From Amycolatopsis nigrescens CSC17Ta-90 (GTDB lineage Bacteria; Actinomycetota; Actinomycetes; Mycobacteriales; Pseudonocardiaceae), in NCBI RefSeq assembly GCF_000384315.1, contig NZ_ARVW01000001.1, forward strand, positions 1 to 64,000: a stretch of 64,000 nt of DNA. The letters run 5' to 3'. Shown in pieces: positions 29,192 to 38,707 of this stretch. A program made the position numbers and the translations under genes. Positions within the stretch are counted from its first letter, which is position 1; every line of letters begins with the position of its first letter. The notes below the pieces were generated by a model that worked only from the letters and a program-made list of their open reading frames with translations, ran no database searches and was not told the DNA's origin.

Positions 29192-29909
29192 CCCACCCCC
29201 GATCGAGGTCACGATTTCCGCCCCACCCGAGGAGATCTGGCGCGCCCTGCGCGAGCCGGAGCTCATCCGGCGCTGGCACGGCTGGCACTACGACGGGCTC
29301 GACGAAGAGGTGCGCCAGATCTTCGTGGACGGCGTCACCGAAGACCCCGAGGCACGGACCTTCGTCGCCGGGGGCAACGACCGGTTCAGCCTGCACCCCG
29401 CCGGCAGCGGGGGCACCACGGTCCGGATCACCCGTGGCCCGCGCGGCACCGATCCCGATTGGGACGCGTACTACGACGACATCACCGAGGGCTGGCGGAC
29501 CTTCCTGCTGCAGCTGCGATTCGGCCTCGAACGGCACGCCATGGCCGAGCGCCGCACGCTGTTCCTCAACGACGCGCTGGCGGCCCCCGGCCGGAAGCTC
29601 GTCGACCACCTCGGTCTCGCCGAGGCGGGCGAACAGCCGGTGGGCACCCGCTACCGCGTCGCGCTGCCGACCGGCGACGAGTTCCAGGGCGAGCTGTACT
29701 TCAGCAGCGAGCACCAGCGGATCTTCACCGTGGACGGGCTGGGCGATGGCCTGCTCGTGGTGGCGCACCAGCCCATCGCCGAGCACCGGCCGATGCCGGC
29801 CGGGCTGATCGTGCTCACCGCCTACGACGTCGCCGAGAACCGGTTCGCCGAGCTCGAACAGCGGTGGCGGAGCTGGTGGGAGACGACGCGCCACCAGCCG
29901 ACGTCGTGA
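29175..29909 (+). CDS. SRPBCC (AHSA1-like) domain protein
   Basis: 244 residues. The N-terminal 140 residues begin IEVTISAPPEEIWRALREPELIRRWHGWHYD, the standard entry of a START/AHSA1 hydrophobic-ligand fold; a second half (about 150-240) looks like an additional related domain (VGTRYRVALPTGDEFQGELY). Ligand unknown. Translated by overlap with the ArsR gene; its stop TGA lies inside a GTCGTGAGTG element. Confidence 0.87.
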   Translation: MTEAADPPPIEVTISAPPEEIWRALREPELIRRWHGWHYDGLDEEVRQIFVDGVTEDPEARTFVAGGNDRFSLHPAGSGGTTVRITRGPRGTDPDWDAYYDDITEGWRTFLLQLRFGLERHAMAERRTLFLNDALAAPGRKLVDHLGLAEAGEQPVGTRYRVALPTGDEFQGELYFSSEHQRIFTVDGLGDGLLVVAHQPIAEHRPMPAGLIVLTAYDVAENRFAELEQRWRSWWETTRHQPTS

Positions 29910-29930
29910 GTGACCGCACGTTACGCTCAC
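29903..29930 (+). repeat. Short GTCGTGAGTG element with dyad
   Basis: GTCGTGAGTG (29903-29912) includes the SRPBCC stop codon. GTGAGTG (29906-29912) can pair with CGCTCAC (29924-29930) with one wobble. A shortened relative of the elements at 503 and 25672. Confidence 0.45.
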
Positions 29931-29935
29931 CGGCC

Positions 29936-30976
29936 ATGCCTCACTACGCGATCCTGGTGTACCCGGCCGCCAACCGGGTGTACGCCGACGCCTCCCGCCG
30001 CCTGCTCCGTGCCGAGCTGGCCGTCTTCGGTGACGCGCTCAGCACGCCGCTTCGGGAACTGGCCGAGGAAACCCTCGGCGGCGTCGGCTATGTCACCTTC
30101 ACCACCGGCGAGCCACTGTCCGAAGAGGACATCGCGCTGCTGTCCAACCTGTCCGCGCTGTACGCCCTGTTCGAGACCGGGGACGGGCTGCTGAAACCGG
30201 TCGAGCTCAGCGCGCTGGCCAGGTTCGACTCGGACCTGCTGACCATCCAGAAGTACTCGGGCAAGACCAACGAGCTGTTCACCAAGCTGCTGCTGAACGT
30301 CACCGTGCTCGCCAGCGACGCCGGCTCGGCGCTGCTCGGCGGCCGGCTGCACGTGCTCGACCCGCTGTGCGGCCGGGGCACCACGCTGAACCAGGCGATG
30401 ATGTACGGGTTCGACGCGACCGGGCTCGACGTGGACGGCAAGGACTTCGAGGCCTACGGCCAGTTCATCAAGACCTGGCTGCGCACCAAGCGGGTCAAGC
30501 ACACCGCGGAGTCGATCGCGGTGCGCCGCAACAAGGTCCGCCTCGGCAAGCGGCTGGACATCGAGTTCGGCCTGAGCAAGGAGCAGTACAAGGCGGGCGA
30601 GGTCAGGAAGCTGACCTACCTCAACTGCGACACGCTGACCACCGACGAGCTGCTCCGGCCGAACTCGGCGGACGTGATCGTCACCGACGCGCCCTACGGG
30701 GTGCAGCACGGCAGCCACCGCACGCAGGACGCCAGCCTCTCCCGCAGCCCCGCCGACCTGCTGGCCGCCGCGATCCCGGGGTGGAACAGGGTGCTGCGCC
30801 CCGGCGGCGCGATCGGCATCTCCTGGAACACGCACGTGATTGGCCGCGACGAGCTGGCCGGCCTGCTTTCCGGCGCCGGGCTGGAAGTCCGCGAAGGCGG
30901 TGCCTACGAAGACTTCCAGCACCGGGTGGACCAGGCGATCGTGCGCGATCTCGTGGTCGCCGCGAAACCGCGCTAG
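29936..30976 (+). CDS. TRM11/THUMP-type RNA methyltransferase-like protein
   Basis: 346 residues. A Rossmann-fold SAM-dependent methyltransferase with DPLCGRGT at 142-149 (motif I) and TDAPYGVQHG (motif IV, D251-A-P-Y) in place of the usual D-P-P-Y, the catalytic N-methylation loop of the TRM_RNA family. The first 120 residues may be a degenerate RNA-binding domain. Probably methylates a guanine in tRNA or rRNA; the exact target is not visible. ATG at 29936 without a clear RBS. Confidence 0.85.
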   Translation: MPHYAILVYPAANRVYADASRRLLRAELAVFGDALSTPLRELAEETLGGVGYVTFTTGEPLSEEDIALLSNLSALYALFETGDGLLKPVELSALARFDSDLLTIQKYSGKTNELFTKLLLNVTVLASDAGSALLGGRLHVLDPLCGRGTTLNQAMMYGFDATGLDVDGKDFEAYGQFIKTWLRTKRVKHTAESIAVRRNKVRLGKRLDIEFGLSKEQYKAGEVRKLTYLNCDTLTTDELLRPNSADVIVTDAPYGVQHGSHRTQDASLSRSPADLLAAAIPGWNRVLRPGGAIGISWNTHVIGRDELAGLLSGAGLEVREGGAYEDFQHRVDQAIVRDLVVAAKPR

Positions 30977-30988
30977 CACCCCGCCGCG

Positions 30989-31696
30989 CTAGAAGCCGAC
31001 CGTCTCCTCCGGCCGGTCCCGCTCGGTGTAGAGCCGCCAGTACCGCTCGGCCAGCTCGTCCGGGTCCACCAGCTCCGGTTCGAGCCCGCGGGTCGCCCCG
31101 GCATCGGTGTCGAAGAGCTTCTGCGCGTCGCTGCGCTCGACCAGCGCGCCGATGGTCAGCATGCCGGCGTAGACCCCCTTGGCCGCGAGCTCGCCGTGCG
31201 CGGCGAGGACGTAGTTGCGCAGGCCCGCGCCGGCGACGCCGTAGCCGCCCAGCATCGGGATCGGGATCTTCGCCGAGGCGCCGAGGCCGAACAGCAGCCC
31301 GCCGTTGCCGCGCTCGACCATGCCGGGCAGCAGCCGCAGCGCCAGCGCGAGCGGGGTCCGCAGCCCGCCGTCCAAAGTGGTGTTCAGGTTGTCCAGGTCC
31401 ACGTCCAGGATCGGCCGGATCGCCGCCTGGTCGAGGAAGCCGTTCAGCACGGCCACCTCGATCGGGCCGAGTCGCGCGGTGATCTCGGCGAGCACCTCCG
31501 GATGGCCGTCGCGGTCGGACAGGTCGGCCGGCACGGCGACCGCGGTCACCCCGTCCGCCGCAAGTTCATCCACATAGGACTTCAGCCGGTCCTCGCTGCG
31601 GGAGACCATGGCGACCGCGTACCCCTGCCTGCCGAACCGCCGCGCGGTGGAGATCCCGGCGCCGGGACCGGTGCCGAAAATCGCGAGTGTTTTCAT
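30989..31696 (-). CDS. Short-chain dehydrogenase-like protein with altered active site
   Basis: 235 residues. The nucleotide-binding G-x3-G-x-G loop is present as GTGPGAGIS (8-16), and the fold pattern (ADLSDRD, VLNGF) is that of SDRs. At the catalytic position the tyrosine Y152 is kept but the lysine four residues on is glycine (Y-G-V-A-G), so normal SDR proton relay should fail. ATG 31694-31696 has GGAAGG 7 nt upstream. Divergent from the TetR gene across a dyad-rich promoter; convergent with the methyltransferase gene. Confidence 0.85.
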   Translation of the reverse strand: MKTLAIFGTGPGAGISTARRFGRQGYAVAMVSRSEDRLKSYVDELAADGVTAVAVPADLSDRDGHPEVLAEITARLGPIEVAVLNGFLDQAAIRPILDVDLDNLNTTLDGGLRTPLALALRLLPGMVERGNGGLLFGLGASAKIPIPMLGGYGVAGAGLRNYVLAAHGELAAKGVYAGMLTIGALVERSDAQKLFDTDAGATRGLEPELVDPDELAERYWRLYTERDRPEETVGF

Positions 31697-31709
31697 CTGC
31701 CAGCCTTCC

Positions 31710-31780
31710 AGATAAGTTGAGGAACCCCTCATGTTTCTCAACCTACCCGAACTTGAGGACACCTTCAACTTATCTATAAT
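31710..31780. promoter_or_regulatory. Divergent SDR/TetR promoter with inverted repeats and consensus -10
   Basis: AGATAAGTTGA (31710-31720) and TCAACTTATCT (31765-31775) are a perfect 11-bp inverted repeat 44 nt apart. Inside is TGAGGAACCCCTCA (31718-31731). TATAAT (31775-31780) is a perfect -10 on the plus strand, with TTGAGG (31753-31758) as -35 and a 16-nt spacer. The TetR ATG starts six bases after TATAAT, so the message should be leaderless. Confidence 0.7.
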
Positions 31781-31786
31781 CGGTCC

Positions 31787-32368
31787 ATGCCCACCGAACC
31801 GCGTCCCCTGCGCCGGGACGCGCGGCGCAACCGCGAGCTGCTGATCGCGGCCGCCAGGGAGATCTTCGGCAGCAAGGGCCTGGACGCGCCGCTGGACGAG
31901 GTGGCCCGGCGGGCCGGGGTGGCCATCGGCACCCTGTACAACCGGTTCCCGACCAGGATCGAACTGGTCGAAGCCGCCTTCAGCGACCTGTTCGACCAGG
32001 CGGCGGCGATCGCCGAGGAAGCCGCCGCGATCGAGGATCCATGGCAGGCGTTCGTGTTCTTCCTGGAACGGACCTGCGAGCTGCAGGCGATGGACCGGGG
32101 TTACGCCGAGCTCTGCACCCGTCCCCTGCCGGACGCTCCCCTGCTGGAGGCCGGCAAGACCCGCAGCGTGCAGGTGCTGTCCGGGATCATCGACAGGGCC
32201 AAGGAGGCCGGGCGGCTACGGGCCGACTTCCGGCTGGAGGATGCCGCACTCGCCTTCACCGGCACCACGGGCACCGCGACCTACGGCGTCGAACCGGAGG
32301 CGTGGCGGCGCCATCTGGCCTTCCTGCTCGACGGCTTCCGCGCGGAGAACGCCCATCCCCTGCCCTGA
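31787..32368 (+). CDS. TetR/AcrR family regulator
   Basis: 193 residues. N-terminal helix-turn-helix in LDEVARRAGVAIGTLYNRFPTRIEL (about 36-60). The C-terminal ligand domain has a SBP-like FTGTTGTATYG segment near the end. Likely autoregulated and controlling the divergent SDR-like gene via the dyads at 31710-31775. Followed within 2 bp by the large palindrome at 32370. Confidence 0.92.
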   Translation: MPTEPRPLRRDARRNRELLIAAAREIFGSKGLDAPLDEVARRAGVAIGTLYNRFPTRIELVEAAFSDLFDQAAAIAEEAAAIEDPWQAFVFFLERTCELQAMDRGYAELCTRPLPDAPLLEAGKTRSVQVLSGIIDRAKEAGRLRADFRLEDAALAFTGTTGTATYGVEPEAWRRHLAFLLDGFRAENAHPLP

Positions 32369-32369
32369 C

Positions 32370-32422
32370 GCAGCGAAGGCCACCTTGCCTGCGTTGAACG
32401 CAGGCAAGGTGGCCTTCGCTGC
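32370..32422. terminator. 53-bp near-perfect palindrome, CAGCGAAGG family
   Basis: Arms 32370-32395 and 32397-32422 are 26 bp each and perfectly complementary around a single base; as RNA it gives a stem of about 24 bp with a TTGAA loop. It fills the gap between the convergent TetR and esterase genes, so it can terminate both. The outer part GCAGCGAAGGCCACCTT is shared with 40397-40412. Confidence 0.85.
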
Positions 32423-32432
32423 ATACCGCCGC

Positions 32433-33278
32433 TCAGGGCAGGGTGGCGATTTCGCCGCCGACGAAGCGCACGATGTCGGGCAGCACGCGCTTCCAGTACT
32501 TCTCGTTGTGCGCACCCGGCGAAAGCCCCGTCTCGGCGGGGTGCGCGGTCTGCACGAACTTGCGGGTGGCCTTGATGAACGGGTCGAAGGTGCCGCACCA
32601 GACCCCGACCGGCACCGGCTTCAGCTCGTCGATGTGCAGCAGCGGCTCGTCGCGCTCCCAGTGCGGACGGTCGATGAAAACCTTGCGCGCCTTCGCGTCG
32701 TTCCAGCTGACGAACAGCGCCGGGCTGCACACCGCGACCGCGCGCAGGCCGTCGTGGTCGCGGGCGTAGCGCAGCGCGCCGAACCCGCCCATCGAGATGC
32801 CGAAGGCGGCCACCGGATCCGGCCTCAGATCGCGGCGCGCCAACCAGCCGGGCAATTCGGTGTTCAGCATCCGCTGCGGATCGTCACCGGCGGAGTCGGT
32901 AACCCAGTAGTGCGCGCCGTCCACGGCGGCCACCGCGAACGGCGGCATCCCGGCCCGCACCGCCTCGGTCAGCGCCGCCGGCAGGCCGAGTTCGAGGAAC
33001 ATCCGGGCGTTCGAACCCCGACCGTGCAACGCGACGCACACCGGCAGACCGGCCGTCGGCACTCCTTCCGGAGCGACCAGCACCAGGTCCAGGTCCGCAC
33101 CGCGGGCCGCCGAGTGCACCCGTTCGACGGTGACCGGCTCGGTCAGCCGGACCCTGGCCGGTGGCGGCGGGCCCGCCGGAGGCCCCGGCTGCCGCTCCGG
33201 CTCGGGTTCGCGCGCGCAGCCGCCCGCGGACAGCGCCACCGCTGCACCGCCGAGCAGGAGCCCGCGCCGGGAGACCAC
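32433..33278 (-). CDS. Exported alpha/beta-hydrolase (esterase D-like) lipoprotein
   Basis: 281 residues. N-terminus has a Tat-like SRRGLLLGG followed by a hydrophobic stretch and a lipobox LSAGGC (C21), so it is probably exported and lipid-anchored; a Pro-rich linker follows. The nucleophile elbow is GISMGG (S162), with the oxyanion HGRGSN and a C-terminal histidine near 256 (SPGAHNEKYW). Resembles the putative esterase/antigen 85-like family; substrate unknown. GTG start only 5 bp after the rbfA stop, so it is cotranscribed with rbfA. Confidence 0.85.
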   Translation of the reverse strand: MVSRRGLLLGGAAVALSAGGCAREPEPERQPGPPAGPPPPARVRLTEPVTVERVHSAARGADLDLVLVAPEGVPTAGLPVCVALHGRGSNARMFLELGLPAALTEAVRAGMPPFAVAAVDGAHYWVTDSAGDDPQRMLNTELPGWLARRDLRPDPVAAFGISMGGFGALRYARDHDGLRAVAVCSPALFVSWNDAKARKVFIDRPHWERDEPLLHIDELKPVPVGVWCGTFDPFIKATRKFVQTAHPAETGLSPGAHNEKYWKRVLPDIVRFVGGEIATLP

Positions 33279-33283
33279 CGGTG

Positions 33284-33760
33284 CTATCCGCGTGACTCGG
33301 GCTCGGCGAGCGAGTCCTCGTCCACCTCTTCGCGAGGTGCCCGATACGGGTCCGGGTCGCCGGCCGGCTGTGCGCCGCTGGCGCGGCGCGCCACCTCGGC
33401 GTCCGCCTCCCTCGCCTTGGCCAGCAGATCTTCGATCCGCTTGGCGTCCTCGGGGATGTTGTCCGCAACGAAGGTCAGGGTCGGCGTGTACCGGACCCCG
33501 GTGCCCTGTCCCACCTTGCTGCGCAGCACCCCGCGCGCGGACTCCAGCGCGGCCGCGGCCGCGTTGAGGTCGGGCTCCGCGTCCAGCTTCTCGCCGAGCA
33601 CGGTGTAGTACACGGTGGCGTCGTGCAGGTCCGCGGTGATCTTGGTGTCCGTGATCGTCACGTAGTTCAGCCGCGGGTCCTTGATCTCGTGCTCGATCGC
33701 GGAGGCCACGATCTGCGAGATCCGCTTGGCCAGCTTGCGTGCGCGAGCCGGGTCGGCCAT
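33284..33760 (-). CDS. rbfA: Ribosome-binding factor A
   Basis: 158 residues. KH-like fold with [15 protein letters not shown] and [15 protein letters not shown], the RbfA signatures; the last 35 residues are an acidic tail. Needed for 30S maturation at low temperature. ATG 33758-33760 behind AAGAGGA. 18 bp downstream of the DUF503 gene in the infB operon. Confidence 0.96.
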   Translation of the reverse strand: MADPARARKLAKRISQIVASAIEHEIKDPRLNYVTITDTKITADLHDATVYYTVLGEKLDAEPDLNAAAAALESARGVLRSKVGQGTGVRYTPTLTFVADNIPEDAKRIEDLLAKAREADAEVARRASGAQPAGDPDPYRAPREEVDEDSLAEPESRG

Positions 33761-33778
33761 GGGATTTCCTCTTCTTCC

Positions 33779-34078
33779 TTAGTCTTCAGGTCCGAGCAGC
33801 CGGCGGTGGGCGGAGAGGAACTCCAGCTCCGGCCTGCCCGCGACGAACCGCTCGACCGCGTCCAGCACGTCCCGGACGTGCTCACCGTCGGCGGCAACCA
33901 CGGCGGCCCCGATCAGCGCCCGGCGGTGCAGGTCGAGATGGCCCGCCTCGGCCACCGACACCTCGAACCGCTTGCGCAGCTCGGCCAGCACCGGCCGGAC
34001 CACCGAACGTTTCTGCTTGAGTGAGTGAACATCGCCGAGCAGAACGTCCAGCTCGAGCGCACCAACGAACATCGGCAT
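33779..34078 (-). CDS. DUF503 (YlxP-like) protein
   Basis: 99 residues of the DUF503 family, recognised by GDVHSLKQKRSVVRP and the ferredoxin-like alternation of strands and helices. Family members lie next to infB and rbfA in Gram-positives; a role in ribosome assembly has been suggested. ATG 34076-34078. Confidence 0.93.
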   Translation of the reverse strand: MPMFVGALELDVLLGDVHSLKQKRSVVRPVLAELRKRFEVSVAEAGHLDLHRRALIGAAVVAADGEHVRDVLDAVERFVAGRPELEFLSAHRRLLGPED

Positions 34079-34134
34079 CAGTCTCGTAAAGGGCGCGCGG
34101 CGCCTGGTTCGGGGTGGACGGGCACGAGTCCGGT

Positions 34135-34167
34135 GCGGGGCCGGTGGCGAACAGCCACCGGCCCCGC
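34135..34167 (-). terminator. Strong hairpin after infB
   Basis: GCGGGGCCGGTGGC (34135-34148) and GCCACCGGCCCCGC (34154-34167) pair perfectly (14 bp) around GAACA, starting 11 nt after the infB stop. DUF503 and rbfA follow on the same strand, so this would separate them partly from infB unless read through. Confidence 0.8.
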
Positions 34168-34177
34168 CCGGTCGTGA

Positions 34178-37100
34178 TCAGGCGCGAGGCTTCTCGCGCT
34201 GCTCGTACGTCTCGATGACGTCGCCCACCTTGAGGTCGCTGTAGGACCCCAGGGTCAGACCGCACTCGAAGCCCTCGCGGACCTCGACCGCGTCGTCCTT
34301 GAACCGGCGCAGCGAGCTGATCGGCAGGTTCTCCGCGACCACATTGCTGTCCCGGAGCAACCGTGCCCGCGCGTTGCGACGGATCTCGCCCGAGGTGACC
34401 AGGCAACCGGCGATGGTGCCGATCTTCGAGGACTTGAAGACCTCGCGGATCTCCGCCTTGCCGAGCTCGACCTCTTCGTACTCCGGCTTGAGCATGCCCT
34501 TGAGCGCGGCTTCGATCTCGTCGATCGCCTGGTAGATCACCGTGTAGTAGCGGACGTCCACGCCTTCACGCGTCGCACGCTCGGTGGCCTTGCCCTGCGC
34601 CCGGACGTTGAAGCCCAGCACGATCGCGTCGGAGGCGGTGGCCAGATCGATGTCGCTCTCGGTGACCCCACCGACGCCGCGGTGCACCACGTTGAGGTCC
34701 ACCTCGTCGCCGACATCCAGCTGCATCAGGGATGCTTCGAGCGCCTCGACGGTACCCGAGTTGTCACCCTTGATGATCAGGTTGAGGCTGTTGGTCTCCT
34801 TCAGCGCGGAGTCCAGGTCCTCCAGGCTGACCCGCTTGCGCCGCGAGGCGTTGAGCGCGTTCCTGGTACGGGCCGACCGGCGTTCGGCGATCTGCCGCGC
34901 CACCCTGTCCTCGTCCACGACGAGGAAGGTGTCACCGGCGCCGGGCACCGAGGTGAACCCGATGACCTGCACCGGCTGCGACGGGGTCGCTTCGGTGACG
35001 TCCGCGTTGTGCTCGTCGACCATCCGGCGCACCCGGCCGTAGGCGTCGCCCGCCACCACCGAGTCGCCGACCCGCAGCGTGCCGCGCTGCACCAGCACCG
35101 TGGCCACCGGACCGCGGCCGCGGTCGAGGTGTGCCTCGATCGCGACACCCTGGGCCTCCATGTCCGGGTTGGCCCGGAGGTCCAGCGTGGCGTCCGCGGT
35201 CAGCAGGATCGCCTCCAGCAGGCCGTCGATGTTGATGTTCTCGCGGGCCGAGATCTCCACGAACATCGTGTCGCCGCCGTACTCCTCGGCGACCAGGTTG
35301 TACTCGGTGAGCTGCTGGCGGATCTTGTCGGGGTTCGCCCCCTCCTTGTCGATCTTGTTCACCGCCACCACGATCGGCGCCTTCGCCGCCTGGGCGTGGT
35401 TGATCGCCTCCACCGTCTGCGGCATCACCCCGTCGTCGGCGGCGACCACGATCACCGCGATGTCGGTGGAGTTCGCACCACGGGCACGCATGGCGGTGAA
35501 CGCCTCGTGACCGGGGGTGTCGATGAAGGTGATCAGGCGCGCGGTGCCCTCGAGCTCGGTCTCGACCTGGTAGGCACCGATGTGCTGGGTGATGCCACCG
35601 GCCTCGCCCTCGCGCACCTTCGCCTTGCGGATGGTGTCGAGCAGCCGGGTCTTACCGTGGTCGACGTGACCCATCACGGTCACCACCGGCGGCCGGACCT
35701 GCAGGTCCTCCTCATCACCGGCGTCCTCGCCGTAGGTGATGTCGAAGGTCTCCAGCAGCTCGCGGTCCTCCTCCTCGGGGGAGACCACCTGGACGGTGTA
35801 GTTCATCTCCGAGCCGAGCAGCTCGAGCACCTCGTCCGACACCGACTGCGTGGCGGTGACCATCTCACCGAGGTGGAACAGCACCTGCACCAGCGAAGCC
35901 GGGTTCGCGTCGATCTTCTCCGCGAAGTCGGTTAGCGAGGCACCGCGCGGCAGCCGGATCGTCTCGCCGCTGCCCTTGGGCAGGCGGACGCCGCCGACGC
36001 TGGGCGCCTGCATGTTGTCCATGTACTCCTGGCGCTTCTGCCGCTTCGACTTGCGGCCCTTGCGCGAGGGGCCACCGGGACGGCCGAAGGCACCGGCGGT
36101 ACCGCCGCGGCCACCGGGACCACCACGACCGCCGCCACCGCGGAAGCCGCCACCGCCGGCTGGCGCGCCGCCACCGGGACGGAAACCGCCGCCGCCACCG
36201 CCCCCACCGGGACCGCTGCCGCCGCCGGGACCGCCGCGGAAACCGCCGCCGCCACCACCGGGACGACCGCCGCCGCCACCGGGACCGCCACGACCGGCGC
36301 CGGGTCCGCCACCGGGGCCACCTCGACCGGCACCGGGACCACCACGGCCACCGGGACCGCCGCCGGGGCGGGCGGCCGGACGACCGGGCATCATGCCCGG
36401 GTTCGGGCGAGGCGGCATGTTGCCGGGACTCGGCCGGTTGCCGCCGGGCGCACCGCTGCCGGGACGCGGGGCCGGACGGTCGCCACCGGGCCGGTCACCG
36501 CCGGGACGCTGGGACCGGTCGGGACGGTCGCCGCCCTGCTGGCCGCCGCCGGGACGCGGTGAGGCCGGACGCGGGGCCGGCGAACCGGAGCCGACGCCGA
36601 ACGGGTTGTTGCCGACCCGCGGGGTACGCGGACCGGGCTTCGGGCCGCCGGGCTTGGGGCCCTGCGGCTTCGGCGGAACCACCGATCCACCCTGGGCCGC
36701 GGCCGCGGCCGGGTTCTCCTGGGCGGGAGCGGGCTCCGGCTTCTGCGGCTTCTGCGGTGCGGCCGGTTGCTCGGCCGCAGCCGGCTTTTCCACCGGGGCC
36801 GGCTTCTCGGCCGGAGCCGGGGAAGGCGCGGGAGCCGGCGGCTTCGGGCCCGGCCTCGGGCCGGGCACCGCGGACGGCTTGGCGGCCGGCCGCTCGGCCG
36901 GCTTCTCCGCCGGCGGAGCCTGCTCGGTAGCCGGCTTCGGGGCGGACGGGGCCGGCGCGGGGGCCGGGGACTTGGCCGCCGGGGGCGCCGGGGCCGGCCG
37001 CTTCGAACCGGACCGGCCGGACTCCTTCTTGGGGTACGCGTCACGCAGCCGACGGGCGACCGGGGCCTCGACGGTGGAAGACGCGGACTTCACGAACTCG

Positions 37101-37186
37101 CCCTGCTCTTTCAGCTTGGCGAGAACTTCTTTGCTGGTAACTCCGAGCTCCTTGGCGAGCTCGTGTACGCGGGCCTTGCCTGGCAC
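34178..37186 (-). CDS. infB: Translation initiation factor IF-2
   Basis: 1002 residues. After an IF2_N motif ([22 protein letters not shown]) comes a very long low-complexity region (about 50-375) rich in Pro/Ala then in Gly/Arg/Pro repeats. The GTPase domain has G1 GHVDHGKT (about 505-512), DTPGHE (G3) and NKID (G4), followed by domains that bind initiator tRNA. GTG start with AGGAG 4 nt upstream. Long N-terminal extensions are normal in actinobacteria, but the Gly-rich block here is extreme in composition. Confidence 0.97.
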   Translation of the reverse strand: MPGKARVHELAKELGVTSKEVLAKLKEQGEFVKSASSTVEAPVARRLRDAYPKKESGRSGSKRPAPAPPAAKSPAPAPAPSAPKPATEQAPPAEKPAERPAAKPSAVPGPRPGPKPPAPAPSPAPAEKPAPVEKPAAAEQPAAPQKPQKPEPAPAQENPAAAAAQGGSVVPPKPQGPKPGGPKPGPRTPRVGNNPFGVGSGSPAPRPASPRPGGGQQGGDRPDRSQRPGGDRPGGDRPAPRPGSGAPGGNRPSPGNMPPRPNPGMMPGRPAARPGGGPGGRGGPGAGRGGPGGGPGAGRGGPGGGGGRPGGGGGGFRGGPGGGSGPGGGGGGGGFRPGGGAPAGGGGFRGGGGRGGPGGRGGTAGAFGRPGGPSRKGRKSKRQKRQEYMDNMQAPSVGGVRLPKGSGETIRLPRGASLTDFAEKIDANPASLVQVLFHLGEMVTATQSVSDEVLELLGSEMNYTVQVVSPEEEDRELLETFDITYGEDAGDEEDLQVRPPVVTVMGHVDHGKTRLLDTIRKAKVREGEAGGITQHIGAYQVETELEGTARLITFIDTPGHEAFTAMRARGANSTDIAVIVVAADDGVMPQTVEAINHAQAAKAPIVVAVNKIDKEGANPDKIRQQLTEYNLVAEEYGGDTMFVEISARENINIDGLLEAILLTADATLDLRANPDMEAQGVAIEAHLDRGRGPVATVLVQRGTLRVGDSVVAGDAYGRVRRMVDEHNADVTEATPSQPVQVIGFTSVPGAGDTFLVVDEDRVARQIAERRSARTRNALNASRRKRVSLEDLDSALKETNSLNLIIKGDNSGTVEALEASLMQLDVGDEVDLNVVHRGVGGVTESDIDLATASDAIVLGFNVRAQGKATERATREGVDVRYYTVIYQAIDEIEAALKGMLKPEYEEVELGKAEIREVFKSSKIGTIAGCLVTSGEIRRNARARLLRDSNVVAENLPISSLRRFKDDAVEVREGFECGLTLGSYSDLKVGDVIETYEQREKPRA

Positions 37187-37307
37187 AGCACTCCTATTCT
37201 GGGGAGGCCGGCGGCAGACCCGCAGACCTCGTCCTATTGTCGCGCGTTCATGGCTTCAGCTTCACGGCTGACTCATGACGGGTCGACCTGCTTCCTTGAT
37301 TCCGACT

Positions 37308-37327
37308 GGCCGGGGAAACTCCCGGCC
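37308..37327 (-). terminator. Small hairpin between ylxR and infB
   Basis: GGCCGGG (37308-37314) pairs with CCCGGCC (37321-37327) around a 6-nt loop in the 175-bp gap between ylxR and infB. Perhaps an attenuator or processing site rather than a full terminator, since infB has no evident own promoter. Confidence 0.4.
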
Positions 37328-37361
37328 CCTGTTCCACGAGCCTCGGGCTCACACCCTCGGC

Positions 37362-37673
37362 TCACCGTTCGAGATGATCACGCACGCCGTGCGCGTCGAG
37401 CATTCCAGAAACCCGTAACGCCCTGGGAAACGCCCTCCGCCGCTCGGCGACGGACAGGCATTCCGGCTCGGGGTGCAACCACGCTCCCCGACCCGGCAGC
37501 CGCCGACGTTCGTCGACGACCAGCCGCCCGTCCACCGCGACCACTCGCAGCAACTCGCTGATCGAAGCTCGCCGCCGGCACCCCACACACATGCGCACCG
37601 GGCGGACCCGGTGCTCCGCGGGCGCGGTACCCGGTTGCGAGCTTCGATCAGAGTCTAGCTCGTCGCCCCTCAC
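37362..37673 (-). CDS. ylxR: YlxR/RnpM family RNA-binding protein
   Basis: 103 residues; MCVGCRRRA (about 28-36) and [13 protein letters not shown] match the YlxR (DUF448) fold, a small RNA-binding protein of the nusA-infB operon known in Bacillus to modulate RNase P. The GTG at 37671-37673 overlaps the nusA stop (GTGA). The first 25 residues are not conserved, so initiation further inside is possible. Confidence 0.9.
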   Translation of the reverse strand: MRGDELDSDRSSQPGTAPAEHRVRPVRMCVGCRRRASISELLRVVAVDGRLVVDERRRLPGRGAWLHPEPECLSVAERRRAFPRALRVSGMLDAHGVRDHLER

Positions 37674-38707
37674 TCAGCCGAACCGGTTGTCGCGGCGGGC
37701 CGCTGGTGTTCCCCCTCGGCCTCGTCGGGCTCGACCGCCGCGTCGCTGCGGATGTCGATCCGCCATCCGGTCAGCCGCGCGGCGAGCCGCGCGTTCTGCC
37801 CTTCCTTGCCGATGGCCAGCGACAACTGGAAGTCCGGCACCACGACCCTGGCTGTCTTGGCGCGCTCGTCCACCACCCGGACCGATACAACCTTCGCCGG
37901 GGACAGCGCATTCCCGACGAACCTGGCCGGTTCCTCGGAGTAGTCGATGATGTCGATCTTCTCGCCGGCCAGCTCGCTCATCACGTTGCGCACCCTGGCC
38001 CCGACCGGGCCGATGCACGCGCCCTTGGCGTTCACCCCGGCGACGGTGGAGCGCACCGCGATCTTGGACCGGTGACCGGCCTCACGCGCCACCGCGGCGA
38101 TCTCCACGGTGCCGTCGGCGATCTCCGGGACCTCCAGCGCGAACAGCTTGCGCACGAGGTTCGGGTGCGTCCGGGACAGGGTGATCTGCGGGCCGCGGTT
38201 GCCCCGCGAAACGCCCACCACGAACGCCTTGATCCGGCTGCCGTGCTCGTAGGACTCACCGGGCACCTGCTCGGCCAGTGGCAGCACGCCCTCGGTGTCG
38301 CCGACCTGCACCACCACCATGCCCCTGGCGTTGGCGCGGGCGTCGCGCTGGATCACCCCGGCGACGATCTCGCCCTCCTTGGCGGAGAACTCGCCGTAGG
38401 TCTTCTCGTGCTCGGCGTCGCGCAGCCGCTGCAGGATGACCTGGCGCGCGGTGGTGGCGGCGATCCGGCCGAAGCCCTCGGGCGTGTCGTCCCACTCCTC
38501 GGCGACCGCGCCGGTCTCGTCCAGGGTGTGCGCGAGCACCCGCACGTAGCCGTTCTTGCGGTCGATGTCGATCTTGGCGTGCGGCTGGTGGCCCTCGGTG
38601 TGCTTGTAGGCGGTGAGCAGCGCGCTTTCGATGGCCTCGAGCACCGTTTCGAAGGGGATGTCCTTGTCCCGTTCGATCGCGCGCAGAGCCGCGATGTCGA
38701 CGTTCAC
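37670..38707 (-). CDS. nusA: Transcription termination/antitermination factor NusA
   Basis: 345 residues: N-terminal RNA-polymerase-binding domain, S1 domain (about 110-180), then KH1 and KH2 domains with [18 protein letters not shown] and [19 protein letters not shown]. No C-terminal acidic repeats, as usual outside proteobacteria. GTG start with AAGGAGGA 6 nt upstream and 4-bp overlap with rimP. Confidence 0.97.
   Translation of the reverse strand: MNVDIAALRAIERDKDIPFETVLEAIESALLTAYKHTEGHQPHAKIDIDRKNGYVRVLAHTLDETGAVAEEWDDTPEGFGRIAATTARQVILQRLRDAEHEKTYGEFSAKEGEIVAGVIQRDARANARGMVVVQVGDTEGVLPLAEQVPGESYEHGSRIKAFVVGVSRGNRGPQITLSRTHPNLVRKLFALEVPEIADGTVEIAAVAREAGHRSKIAVRSTVAGVNAKGACIGPVGARVRNVMSELAGEKIDIIDYSEEPARFVGNALSPAKVVSVRVVDERAKTARVVVPDFQLSLAIGKEGQNARLAARLTGWRIDIRSDAAVEPDEAEGEHQRPAATTGSAE

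Noticed and set aside
36050..36450. Repetitive GC-rich tract as a DNA repeat array
   Set aside because: It encodes the Gly/Pro/Arg low-complexity region of IF-2 in frame.
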